In this document: one piece after another, positions 11,506 to 21,859 of the stretch
Position numbering within the stretch: the stretch's first letter is position 1
How the letters are laid out: every line of letters starts with the position of its first letter
Assembly (NCBI GenBank): GCA_933228895.1
Contig: OW121852.1
Location: 107,281,544-107,345,543, forward strand
DNA: 64,000 nt
Reading direction: 5' to 3'
From: Platycnemis pennipes
Lineage: Eukaryota; Arthropoda; Insecta; Odonata; Platycnemididae
Program-made: the position numbers and the translations under genes
The notes under the pieces: generated by a model
What the model saw: only the letters and a program-made list of their open reading frames with translations
What the model was told of the DNA's origin: nothing
Database searches by the model: none

Positions 11506-11756
11506 CAGCCCCAGGCTGACTAGCTAACTAGCGCTCGATCATCCAGGAACCTTACCAACTTCGTCAACCTTCCCCACCTTCACTCCTACATCAAGTCCAT
11601 CCCAGGCTTCTATCGGTACATATTTCGAATTATGTGAAGTATCGGCAATGACGGACAACCCCGTGTTGCACCTTCTCCACAATGTACCTATACATTCCGG
11701 ATTAGTCTCCTCTCTCACCAATCTTCTACTACCCTTCTTCTTCTTACAAAATAAGT
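11506..11756. other. Pyrimidine-rich interval, unassigned
   Basis: This is a CT-rich plus strand between a LINE tail and the next LINE. The minus-strand frame 11772-11539 is open but has no motif I recognise. It may be the downstream part of the old minus-strand LINE at 12.78-13.72 kb, displaced by the plus-strand LINE insertion, but I could not align it. Confidence 0.3.
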
Positions 11757-12344
11757 AATAATGAATTAACAAACGTGGAATCCATTAAATATCTTGGAAT
11801 AAGACTGACAAATGATCTTTCCTGGGGTAAACACATTCGTGAAATAATGGGTCAAGTGAATCGCAAACTGGGTTTCATTAAAAGAGTATTGGGTAAATGT
11901 GACGATCATGTACGAGAAATCAGCTACTTTTCCCTTGTTAGACCTCATTTGGAATATGCTGCCAGTATATTAGGGGATCCCTACGAAATCGGTCTAAGTA
12001 ATGAACTTGAACGTGTGCAGCGAAGATCGGCAAGATTTGTAAAGGGACGATACGATAATTATATTAGCGTAACCAGTCTATTAAATGAATTGAAATGGGA
12101 ATCATTGTCAGATCGCAGGTTGAAATTTAGACTTAATCTGTTCCACAAATTCCAAGGCAATATTTTCAGTGATGATGTTAAAAATATTTTACGAACCCCA
12201 ACTTACTTTGGCAGACTGGACCATAATCATAAAGTTAAAGAAATTGATTGCCGAACTGACCGATTCAAAATGTCCTTTTTCCCTCGCACAATAAGAGATA
12301 CGAATAACGGTAAATATGTCCTATCGGAGAGTAGCAATGAATAG
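11757..12344 (+). pseudogene. LINE ORF2 C-terminal region (reverse transcriptase thumb and tail)
   Basis: An uninterrupted frame begins with VESIKYLGIRLTNDLSWGKH, the late reverse-transcriptase motif (KYLG...L-x-W-x-x-HI). It continues with YFSLVRPHLEYAASI (a block conserved in CR1/L2/Jockey-type ORF2 proteins), ERVQRRSARFVKGRYDN, LKWESLSDRRLKFRLNLF and CRTDRFKMSFFPRTIRDTN, then a stop. The catalytic YxDD part and the endonuclease are absent. The product would be the end of an ORF2 polyprotein that copies its own RNA at a nicked target. With no start codon and no catalytic core it is inert. The lack of internal stops suggests a fairly young insertion. Clade placement (CR1 or L2-like) is by pattern only. 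Confidence 0.85.
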
Positions 12345-12558
12345 CATTGGTAGCTGCATGTTGGTATGAGTACTTAAAGCTAACCCTACTAACAGGATGT
12401 TTTTGCATGTTTTCTTTGCAATGCAAGTGTAGTTCTGACTACTATATTAATACTATTCCTTTTTTATGCATGATATGTAGTGCATGTTTGGTGAGCAATC
12501 ACCCCCTGCCACACACCCTTGTGGTGGCTTGCAGGGTATTATGTAGATGTAGATGTAC
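11757..12558 (+). mobile_element. CR1/L2-like LINE, 5'-truncated, with 3' UTR
   Basis: This is the best-preserved copy of the main LINE family here. It starts abruptly inside ORF2, keeps the C-terminal part of the reverse transcriptase to its stop (12342-12344), then about 210 bases of 3' UTR. The UTR ends in CCCCCTGCCACACACCC, GGTGGCTTGCAGGGTATTATG and a short TGTAGA repeat. Such 5' truncation is expected for target-primed reverse transcription. It is flanked on both sides by pyrimidine-rich sequence, and the downstream side belongs to an older minus-strand LINE. Confidence 0.85.
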
Positions 12559-12779
12559 CCTCCGCAATATTCCAATAAACTTTTCCCACCTCAGTCTGCC
12601 TTTTCATTATCAACAAAACACGCAAATTTAACCAATCTTATTAATTCCCACTATTTTCCACTAATATTCTTATGACTCTGCACTAATATCTAGTTACCTT
12701 CCCCTAGAAAAATGCAAACGTATCCTTCCCTAGAAATTCGTTCGCTATCTTCTCATTTTTTTCTGCATGAGATTCTACC

Positions 12780-13720
12780 TGCAACTCACACAAGACTAAA
12801 ATCGAGTTAGGAAATCCTTAGGCCTCTCCTTCCTCGTAGCTCCCACAAACAAGCCCATGACAACTTCTTCTTTCAGCTCTTCCCGCATTATTCAGTAACT
12901 CAGATATGAGATAATCAATCCTCACCGCTTTCCCCACTCTCATTCCCCTCTTCTACCTTGAAATCTAGTATCTATCGTCCTAGCTCACTGTTATCAACAT
13001 TTTTTTCTCTGAAATGTCTATGGTCGTACACCTATTGACATTGCCATATAGTTGTTCCTCGTATTTAGTCCAAAGTCATTATCTTCCTTGATTCCATCAG
13101 AAACTTACCCTTGATAGACCGTTCCATGATTAACACTAACCTCTTAATAAAGGACGCCTTCATGTTCTTCCCTCTGTAGTCACTCCATTTCATTAAATCG
13201 CATTATCCACCACTTTACCTTTACTGCGTGCATTTATTTATGTTTAATTCCTTGTCTTCTCTTCGACCTAGCTTCGAGTTTACATTTTCCCACTTCCTTC
13301 TTTCCCGATTTTCTCCCATACTACTATCCATGACTTCTGAAACCTTCAAGCGTATACTACTACTGTTGTTTTCTCCATTTCTCTTCTCACCCGTATCCTT
13401 TGGTTTTCCCATCCTTCATTTACTGTTCCCTGTTCCTAATCCTCTTCCATGCATCTATCAAGCAACTCCTGATATACTATCCGTTTTAAACTAATCAGAG
13501 CTCCTACATCCCACTTCTGTATTCTCCTTCCTTTTTTTAACCTTAATAAACTCACCTCACATTTCATCACCGCCAAGTTAAGGTCGGAGTCTGCATATGC
13601 ACCTAGGAAATTATGCGAGTTCTTCAAGCTGTTCCTAAATCAGTGCCTAACCAAATTATATCCAGTGGGTGACTCCCAATGTCCCCGGTCATTTTCAGAG
13701 AGTACGAACGCCTCTAATTT
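12780..13720 (-). pseudogene. Decayed RTE/BovB-like LINE: endonuclease end to start of reverse transcriptase
   Basis: Read on the minus strand, the pieces appear in the expected order. First is YNLVRH near 13660. Next are NSLKNSHNFLGAYADSDLN and LAVMKCEV, matching the GAD-x-DSDH-N-LVVMK end of an apurinic-type endonuclease (here H is lost). Then come KKGRRIQKWDVGAL and YQELLDRC, and after a stop TVNEGWENQR. Much further down, around 12945-12850, is RIDYLISELLNNAGRAE, the counterpart of the GIDEIPAELLKNAG start of the reverse transcriptase. Multiple stops and frameshifts are present. The plus strand looks pyrimidine-rich because this reads purine-rich on the coding strand. The catalytic core is not found. 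Confidence 0.6.
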
Positions 13721-13724
13721 TGCT

Positions 13725-14985
13725 TTACCATGCTTTATCCTTTATATATTATATCTATATAGTAGTATATAAACTTAGTTATTCCTTCAGCTCATCTCCG
13801 CTACTTTATCATAGCGATCGTTTCTTACGCCCAGATTACAGTCTCTCTCTTCCCCAACTACGGCGGTCCATTTCCCTATTACTATTAGATGCTTCCTCCC
13901 TCAAGTTTTCCAATTACCTCGCAGTATGAGGAAAAATTGCAAATGACTCTGAGATGTGACAGAACGAAATTCTGCACAGAACAAGATTTCGTGATCTATT
14001 CCGTGACTGATACAGATTCATAGCCACGTTTGAAAATTCATGGCTCCTTTGCAAAAAAAAGATAAATATCAAGAAACGCAATCTGGAGCAAGGTAAAGAA
14101 TCTTGGAAGCATCAATTACCCCAAGCATGGGAAACACAATATTCTTCCGTGGCGGTCCAGTCCACAGGGCTGATGAGAGAGCGGAGTTAAATCTTTCCCC
14201 GCAAACGCAGCGATCTTTAATCAAAAAAATTTCCCCGGAGAGAGGACACGGGGTTGTCATTTGAACGAGTGGTCATTAAAAAAAAACCTCTTCTTCAGAG
14301 ACAAGAAGAGTAGCACGAAATAACACGTCGCACGGCGGATACAAAAAGGGAAAAAACATGAACAAAAAAAATGAGGAAGATCCTCAAGGTGGTCCGTATC
14401 GATGTGAGCGGCCAGTGACGACGATACGGTCCCAATAGGGCCGGTTCAATCTCTCAGCGGATAGCACGGGACGTCGTAGTGAGGAAATAGCCTCAACCAG
14501 ACACTCCAGAAGGGAGTGGGTGCACTCTTATGTGGAGTGGGGAAACGAAGAGGAGCACTTGCCGATAAAGTTGGAAACGATTCGAGTCAGCGCACGGGAT
14601 AATCACCGGGGGGAATTTTCGAACGGCTCTGCTGGGAGGGTGGAAGGAAAGGTGGGGTTGGGGGTATCAGTGGGCCACTGGAGGAAAGTGGGAGGGGGAG
14701 GAGGGTGAGCGGCTCACGAGGAGACTGGGCCGACTCAGCCGGGGTCAAGAAGAAGTACAAGGGCCAAAACTGCAAGTGTTTCCCTGGATTAAAGGTGCAT
14801 GGATTGCGGGTTCGACGACTTCTGGTTACATACACAATGCATAACATTTCTAAAAACAAGCGATCCTTGGATTTGATAACTATTTTTAGCATGAAAATAC
14901 CAGGGCTTAAAACAAAATTGTAATACCAAGAACTCACAAAAGGTTAGTCTCAGGTATACGCTTGACCTTGCTCATGATAAATGAG
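13725..14985. other. No gene seen; GC- and purine-rich patch at 14.4-14.8 kb
   Basis: The patch 14380-14760 is G+C-rich and purine-rich on the plus strand, giving overlapping frames on both strands (for example 14587-14937 minus) without motifs. It could be a CpG-rich regulatory patch, but nothing in it decides this. Confidence 0.3.
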
Positions 14986-14989
14986 AAAA

Positions 14990-15056
14990 ACATCGAATAG
15001 GACATCCCTTGCCTCACAATATCGTGGTGGCTTACAGAGTAAAATGCAGCCACAGA
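14990..15056 (+). mobile_element. Degenerate CR1/L2-like LINE 3' tail
   Basis: The string TGCCTCACAATATC, then GTGGTGGCTTACAGAGTAAAATG and ACAGATGAAGAC, resembles the family 3' tail (TGCCACACACCC, GGTGGCTTGCAGGGTATTATG, TAGATG) with many changes. No coding part remains. Confidence 0.35.
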
Positions 15057-15059
15057 TGA

Positions 15060-17515
15060 AGACTGTAATAATCCCGCAAAATTGTAAATAACACAAAAAA
15101 GTTATAAAAGAATTGTAGAATTCATTGGCATCAATATGTTTCCGTACGCAGCAAGTCATTAGGGGCGATAAAATCCTGAATGCATTCACAGAAGAAAGAA
15201 AACTAGGAAAAGGAGGGCAAGGGAGGAGTAAAATTCATACTTTGGGTTGAAGGAAAAGAAGTAGTCAGAAATTTGAAAAAAAAAATACAGTAGGAATGGG
15301 AGATGTACTAGAAGTGATATAAATGAGAGACGAAAAATTCAACAAAACATCCCCCAACCGGTAGAATACTTAATAATAATAAATATATGACCACGAAAAA
15401 ATACGCATTGAGCACACAACAGATCAGTAATTCTATTCTCAAGTTCTCAGGAATCCCTTGAAAAATCCAACATTTTAATTTACATCATCACTGCCATCGA
15501 TATGGCAAAATTGTGTCACCAAGGAACAACTATTTCAAGCAGACATGGATAACCACAGAACTTCCACCCTCCTACAAATTAATATGCTCAATCAACATAA
15601 CTTTCCTCAGAGATTTGTAATATTTTCTTTCTCTCTTCAAATTCACTAAAACTTCTAAGTTTACCTCCCTCCTTCCCAGCTTGCTTAACATTTTCCCTTC
15701 CATCAGAATCTTCAGAATCTACTTGTCACCCGACGCGTTTCGGATCTACCCTTCATATTTATTACCCGCACATTGCTCCGATTGTCCAACCGTACCAGGC
15801 ACCTCTTAGTACGGTATTTTTCCCCATTCTTCCTCCGATCCAAGCCTCGAATGCCCAAAAGATGTTATATAGAAACGCGTGCCAATAAATAACAACTACT
15901 AATAAACATAATGCCATTTGAAAAAAAATGTGCAACAGGTACATTTTTTTTGGCTTGCCAGAATTGCCAGGCCGTCCATAATTATTATTCTCATCCGACC
16001 TTCCAAATCTCTAATTAGTAATTATAATATAAATAATTAAAATAATTTTTTCCAACCAAAAACAAAGCAACAGTAGATGATACCTACGCACACTTCAAAT
16101 TATGAAGGCTTAAGCTCGCAAAATATTTAAAATGACATTCCCTTACATCAAAATTCCTCACCTTATAGCAAACGATTTAAAAACGCGGAAGAATTTATAA
16201 TTATATATGCCTTGCCTTGGCTAGATATTTTATACAATTAGGTAAAACTATAATATTGTATTATGATGTAGACATCAACAATTCCTTCAAAATCATTAGG
16301 TACCATATCGGCATCTTTTAACAACATTACTTCACGAAAATTCCTAAAAAAAACCTCCCTAACTTCTCCAATGCGTCAACGGCTCCCATTCAGTGCTGAT
16401 GTCAAGTACTAGTAGGGGAATAACACACCCAAATATCTAGCCAAAATGTTACGTCACATACATGGAAAAAATATAATGGTACACGTAACTGGGAAACTAA
16501 AGTAAAGTTACAAAACTTTTCCCCAGAAAAAGTCTTTGATCAAATCAACGCATAAGGGCGAGATCATTCACTTTTAAACCCAACCGCTTGATTTGAGATT
16601 ATATGAATTCTTCTAAATCAGAGATCAGCAAACGAAATTATGACGGAAAAACGAGAGATGCCGGATGTTAAGCTAACAAACCCTAATGAAGGCACATGAC
16701 TGGTGTGCGCTTCCCTGAGCGTAGAATAGACTGCAGTAAAATAATGCAGGACTAATGATGACAGAGGAACATCAGGCTAAACCATAGGCTCGACTATCAA
16801 GATGTCAAATAAAAGTTCCTCAAGAAACTGAGGACCCAATACATGCAATTTAACGAATAAAGATAAATTCTAAAACAGAACAAAAACACCTCTAGCCTTG
16901 GATTTTTCTCTTAAGTTTTATTATGACGCATGTTTCAATAAGGGAACGGTGAAAACCATTGCACACTACAACACTTCTGGAATTGGGGGTTAAGAATGCC
17001 CAACACTTATATCGATAGCCCAGTGAAAAGAGAAAGTGTAGGCTGACAAAAAATTTCATTTGAAAAAACACTAATTTACTCTGTGATGTTTCATAATGAA
17101 AGTTCACCTTCCGTACTACACTCCTACAAATATTCCATCAACAACACTTTTCTCTTCTCGGGCATTAAAAGAAATAAACACTAATTTTGGAACTAAAATC
17201 CATTGTTAATAGACTTGAATGGTTTTCCTTCGTTGATAAATTTGGGAAAATGATAATCTCCTTTCATACAATTCCTCAGATCATTTCAACATTGATTTAA
17301 ATTTCCAAAAATTGGTTTACAATTAGCCTGTAATCCAACACATCGGCTTGTGCGCTAGGGGTCGAAGCTCCTAGGAGTAGGGATTTACTGCAATGGTTCG
17401 CAAGAAAATCGGGAAGTTTCAAGGCATATAGGCATATTTTATGAAATACCAATGGGATCACTTGTAAATACTAAGCAAGACAATTACGATGGGTGACAAT
17501 AACTCGTGTCTTAAA
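15060..17515. other. No feature seen, AT-rich
   Basis: Long AT-rich stretch with only short frames. No SINE head, LINE motif or repeat shared with the rest of the window was recognised. Confidence 0.4.
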
Positions 17516-17521
17516 AAAATC

Positions 17522-17790
17522 TGCACGGGATCGGGTTGGTGCGGAGGTTAGAGTATAGGCCTCTAATCCCGAGGGTACGCGTTCGAATTTAAGCTATGCG
17601 AGCTATTTGTAGAGGGACGAAGATCTCAAGTCAAATGCTGTGCCACGGACATTTCCAATTCAGATTACTGTCGAATGGGACGTAAAACAGAGAACATCCT
17701 TTCAATATGAGTAGGCTGATGCCAAAGCAGATTATCTACACCCATCTTCCGTTCCCTGAAAAGACCCTACCTCTTCCCAATCACCTACCC
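17522..17790 (+). mobile_element. tRNA-derived SINE, family B, near full length
   Basis: The tRNA-like head has GATCGGGTTGGTGCGGAGG, then GGCCTCTAATCCCGAGGG, and box B GCGTTCGAATTT at 17579-17590. The family core follows as GTCGAATGGGACGTAAAAC near 17673-17691. The tail is pyrimidine-rich (CTTCCGTTCCC). No target duplication was identified. Confidence 0.7.
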
Positions 17791-17794
17791 TTCC

Positions 17795-18530
17795 TAAATG
17801 ACCTCAGCTGTCGGTCGCCTCTGCCGTACACTAATGAAACTAACTACGACTAAAAACTGTAGTGAAATAAAGATATGCAATCTCTCTCGAATGATTTCAA
17901 ACGAACCGAAACGACCACCAGATTCTTTAAAAATCGTATTATTTCATTTTCAGATTTATTGCCGTATCTCATCAGGCCTACCAACAGCCGGATTTTATCG
18001 ATCTTGCACCCCAAAGGCAAGCGCTTTGCATACTAAATGTCCCCGGGCTCATAGAATCCCAAATCGGATTGGGAAAATCACAGGAAAAGGAAAGATAAAA
18101 AATTACAGCGACCACGTGCGTTCACAAAGATTTCCCACGCGTATGCGCGCCTAACGCTGAATGATAAATTAAACTTCTCATTTCCGCGATTTGAATTTAC
18201 ATTTTTCCGGTCTATCCCCACTATTCGCACCAACTTAACTCCGCTCATCAATTGCGACACTAACATTCCCTAATTCCTTCACACATTATTTCATAAACGG
18301 AATACGAATCGCAATTTTAGGGCTTTCAGGAGATGTAAAGATAAAACGTACAGGTTCGACTGCGGATTCCAATGTATCCAATGCGGATTATGTATTCGGA
18401 AAAAGCGATCGTAAGATGAGGTCACACACGCCAAATGTGGATACATGGGTATAGGTTGAGATATTTCAGAGAATAGGGGAAAGGTGAAGCCAGCAAACCC
18501 AGCATCGGCGTTAGCCTGAACCGCCTGAAC
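17795..18530. other. No feature seen
   Basis: The plus-strand frame 17798-18154 (118 codons) has no motif I recognise. Nothing else is supported between the two SINEs. Confidence 0.35.
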
Positions 18531-18534
18531 TAAA

Positions 18535-18728
18535 AGCGCCAAGGGGTCTACTTTTTAACGTCCCACACGACGGTCAGATTATTGGAGTTTATGTGTTCTC
18601 CACATTACACTCAAGAAGGGATCGAGATAATGACGAAAAATCACTGCCTCGACAGGGATCAAACCTGGGTCCACGAGATGATCGGCCCGGACTCAAGCCA
18701 CTGTACCAAACCGATGCCCTGATCCAAT
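18535..18728 (-). mobile_element. tRNA-derived SINE, family B
   Basis: The minus strand starts near 18728 with a head containing ATCGGTTTGGTACAGTGG, and box B GGTTTGATCCC at about 18656-18666. The core follows as CGTCGTGTGGGACGTTAAAA (about 18555-18574), then CCCCTTGGCGC. It ends close to 18535, so the distal 3' part is missing. Confidence 0.65.
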
Positions 18729-18734
18729 CCGATT

Positions 18735-19885
18735 TTCAGCGTTGTTCTCGGCGAGTTATGTTGAAAAGACTTTTTTCCTTGAACGATGAATCTCCTCCCG
18801 GTTTACAAAATAAAAGGGAGTGGACCTCTACGCACAGGAAATATGAAACAAATCACCAACAGATGCTCACGAGCGAAATGAGGAATACATTCAAACAATT
18901 CCAAAATGCCCAACGCACCGACAAATTTGAAATATCTTTCCGCATGGCACGTTAAGTCTTTCTATTCCTTCTTTTTCCCGGTAGGTCGGATTCCCCGGAT
19001 GGCAAAGGAAATCTTCGTGACACCAGCGCAGAGGGCGAGTTCATCAAGCCGAAATTCGGAAATGCCTTTGGCGAACGCTGATTCGAAACACTTCAGGGAA
19101 AAGGCGCACATACACCAGCAACGAACACCAAAATAAACGAGCAAAACCGCAAATTCAAAGGAGGAGAACCACTAGTAAATACGGTAATCCTAGAGAGGAA
19201 AGAAATGACGAATGCGATCTCTTTAAGCGGCGATAAAAAAATTCATTCCATTCACCATGAATTCTGAGGGAATTTTTCCACCTTTACCGTCATCTCCCAG
19301 GAGTGGACGAGCGAATTTCATTCAATCAAGAGGCACAGAGGTAAATATCAAAAGTAGGGACAACAGGTTTAAAAATTGTTCGATGTAGTTCGATGCACGA
19401 TGGTGCGGAAAAGATGAAAAGAAATTCCCAGCTGTATTATAGCTAATAGGGATTGTGTGACAGGTTCCATCCCCTCTCAGATTAAAAAATTTATTTTTTC
19501 AACCTCCCAACTCATATTACAAATTTCATAAAAAACCAAAATTATCAATACAGAGTCTTAACCAAGAGTTTCCCAGGAAGAATCAAGAATGGACCGAAAG
19601 AAGTAATGTATCTCACTGGATACTGTAAGAAAAGATGAGAACATCCACACTAGTCCACTTTTTTTCTCAAACAATAGCCAAATTTCCAGAGTCTCCTCTT
19701 AATTATCCAGCTAATCCAACGGTTACGAATAATATTTTACCCGCCTACGTATTGAGGAGCTCTGACTGACACTGATGAGGATTCTTTCACCATGCGTCAA
19801 CAAAACAGATTAATCAGGAGCAGGAGTCAAATTACCTCCGCCTTCCGGGTGAATGAAATCCTTGGATTTTTTTCCCGGTTTCGAA
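18735..19885. other. No feature seen
   Basis: Overlapping frames at 18.9-19.14 kb on both strands have no motif. No repeat was recognised. Confidence 0.4.
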
Positions 19886-19889
19886 AGAG

Positions 19890-20370
19890 TTTTACACGCT
19901 AGAAGACACCCAGAATTAAACATCGGAGAAATGAAAGAGGAAAAGTGAGGGATGAGGCAGAGGAGAGGGGAGAAAGAGAGATGGGTAGTGGGATATATAG
20001 GTAACTGTTGCCGAGCGAGGGACGAATGGAAGGAAGAGAGAGGTGGGAGGAGAGAAGGGAAGGGTGGGAAAAAAGCGCGGGAGAGGATTTTTTTAATCCG
20101 TGGGACGGGAGGGGGAGTGGCTGCGTGCAGGGAGGGGGGCGTACGTTCTGCAGGGAGGGAGGTGGAGGAGGGACCCCACCCCCGCTTTTCACCCGCGGCA
20201 TCGATCAGGTTGGGAGGGTGGGAGGCGAAGGGAAGCAGAGCTGCGCAGTTACTCTCTTACCCCGGCAACAGCGCCGAGCGAAACCGATGCAGCAGCCTCG
20301 GCGAACGCTTGTCGGGTGAGGGCATACCTCTTCAAAACTCACGATCGCGGGCCGCGTGCCGTAACCTCTA
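19890..20370. other. Purine-rich, GC-rich patch
   Basis: The plus strand is an almost uninterrupted G/A-rich tract from 19920 to 20165, followed by CpG-rich sequence to 20365. All of 19952-20371, 20008-20319 and 20100-20387 are open in different plus-strand phases, as expected from composition rather than coding. The product frames are low-complexity (R/G/E-rich). A CpG-rich promoter-like patch or a triplex-prone tract are both possible, and the sequence does not decide between them. Confidence 0.35.
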
Positions 20371-20695
20371 AGCCCCTATCACACTAGCCGTTGCCGGTTA
20401 CGGCAGTCGGCCAATCGGCGCCAGTCAGTTCTCGGCTAAGGGTCTCGGTTGAAGGATAGGAGGGCATATATTTCCTATCAGCCGGTTGTGCAACCGTGAC
20501 CAATAGGGCCTTGCCTCGCGGTCACGTGCTGTTTGTGTTTACATCTTGCGATATTTTGATTGTAGATATTCCAACGGCTTCTCAAAACCTATATACCTTT
20601 AGAAAGCAATTTAACATGCATTTAGCTGCCTCTTTTGCGAGGGATGCATTAAAAGCTCTTCGGTCCTCTAGTCCACATATTTAAACAACTGATTA
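20371..20695. repeat. Possible truncated TIR element end
   Basis: Just after a TAA the sequence begins GCCCCTATCACACTAGCCG, then TTGCCGGTTACGGC. This style of end is seen in Harbinger-like elements. A short hairpin, CGTGACC with GGTCACG, lies near 20497-20525. I cannot find a matching right end before the SINE at 20.70 kb, so this is suggestive only. Confidence 0.25.
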
Positions 20696-20699
20696 CATG

Positions 20700-20872
20700 C
20701 CGGCCCCGGTGGCGGTGGGGCAAATCCCTTGCCTGTCGATCGCAGGGTCGTGGGTTCGAGTCCCGCCCGAGTAAGAATTTCACTGGCCGGGGCATGGATG
20801 CTAGTGATTGTGTAATCAATTGTAAGAGAAGACTGGACAGTCCTAAATTAGCAGATCAATAAAGACGAGTTA
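20700..20872 (+). mobile_element. tRNA-derived SINE, family A
   Basis: The head runs CGGCCCCGGTGGCGGTGGGG (box-A region) to a canonical box B, GGTTCGAGTCCC, at 20753-20764. A body with GGCCGGGGCATGGATG and TGTAAGAGAAGACTGGACAG follows. The same body occurs at 55.74-55.89 kb on the minus strand, and a related head at 58.08 kb. Box A and B would support RNA polymerase III transcription if intact. The head is too diverged and the RNA too long to be a working tRNA. Confidence 0.8.
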
Positions 20873-20879
20873 TACGTCC

Positions 20880-21255
20880 CTCAGAGGGTATTTTTTTCCA
20901 GTAGAATGTTGTACTGATGCACGCATCTGTGAAAATACCTGATTTCGAATTTTCCACCATGACAGCGCCAACTTCATACCCCAGAATATATCTCTTTCAG
21001 CTTTCATTTTCCAGAAATCAATATGACATTATAAATAGAGTGAACTGTATTTCATCTATCCGTCTCTTGTCCATGTTGTATTTTTTTCTCTTCCTGTACA
21101 GAATATTATTACTGAAAGTGGTACTTTATTATTATGCATACGATCATCAAATTTTTTCTATCTCTCAAATAACAACTACACATATATGTGAACTATTAAT
21201 ATTAAAAACAAATATAATAATAATAATAATAAAAGATTTCCTACATATAATTTCA
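20880..21255. other. No gene; short AAT microsatellite
   Basis: The plus-strand frame 20917-21270 is hydrophobic and AT-derived. An imperfect (AAT)n run lies at 21211-21232. Nothing else was recognised. Confidence 0.4.
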
Positions 21256-21260
21256 CTTGC

Positions 21261-21323
21261 AATGGCTTAGTACGGGGTGAACTCTACCCTCACCTATCAA
21301 AAACCATCATTCGCGTTGAACAC
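21261..21323 (+). repeat. Repeat family R, partial copy
   Basis: AATGGCTTAGTACGGGGTGA, then ACTCTACCCTCACCTAT and GCGTTGAACAC, is repeated almost exactly at 28683-28745. A looser version occurs at 54.66-54.72 kb. Its class is unknown. Confidence 0.6.
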
Positions 21324-21324
21324 A

Positions 21325-21788
21325 ACCTAACACACATCAATGAGCCCATCACTTGAATTCTGAGAGAGGAGCTGAGGTAAAATACTCCGATGTATCAGAA
21401 GATGCCTTAAATTGTGGGCCCCTGACCCGGACGTCTTTTATGTAGGTCTCTTCTATATAGGTCTTCTTCCTAAGTCTCGAGAGCGAGAGGAATTGTATAA
21501 TGGGAGTTTGTTCGCCTTACGGAGCCGTTTCACGGGAGGGACGATCACTTTGTTTTAAGAGGGCCGCCAGGTTAAGAGTAGGATGTCGTAAATGATATGT
21601 TGGCCTTGTTTTCCTCCACTCTCACTACGCTACCAATTATTCTTATCTATACTCAATTCGCCACCAATCTTTAGTGCTGAAAATGATCAGCCGGTTGAAT
21701 GTTCAAATCCAGGTCCACAGAACAAGGGCCGGGCCATGCAGCCTCCACCCCTCCCAGGATCAAAGGTTGACAGGGCGCTGCCCAGCAA
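21325..21788. other. No feature seen
   Basis: Mixed-composition sequence without a recognised feature. A GTTCAAATCC string at about 21703 looks like a box B, but there is no convincing box A upstream. Confidence 0.35.
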
Positions 21789-21789
21789 C

Positions 21790-21856
21790 AGTTCACAATC
21801 ATCCCCCCCCCTAACACACCCCTTAACGTCCGCTCGCAGGGTATTATGCAGGTCAT
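21790..21856 (+). mobile_element. Degenerate CR1/L2-like LINE 3' tail
   Basis: CCCCCCCCTAACACACCCC, then GCTCGCAGGGTATTATGC and AGGTCATC, matches the family tail (CCCCCTGCCACACACCC, GGCTTGCAGGGTATTATG, TAGATG) with changes. No coding part remains. Confidence 0.5.
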
Positions 21857-21859
21857 CAT

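Noticed and set aside
11539..11772. Minus-strand frame next to the 11.76 kb LINE
   Set aside because: I tried to read it as a continuation of the old minus-strand LINE, but no block aligned.
15720..15760. ACGCGTTTCGGATC string reminiscent of Penelope-like ends
   Set aside because: Only one short string matches, with no CTGATGA counterpart at the right distance.
19952..20371. Overlapping plus-strand frames of 95-139 codons
   Set aside because: Three phases are open at once because of a purine-rich tract. The products are low-complexity.
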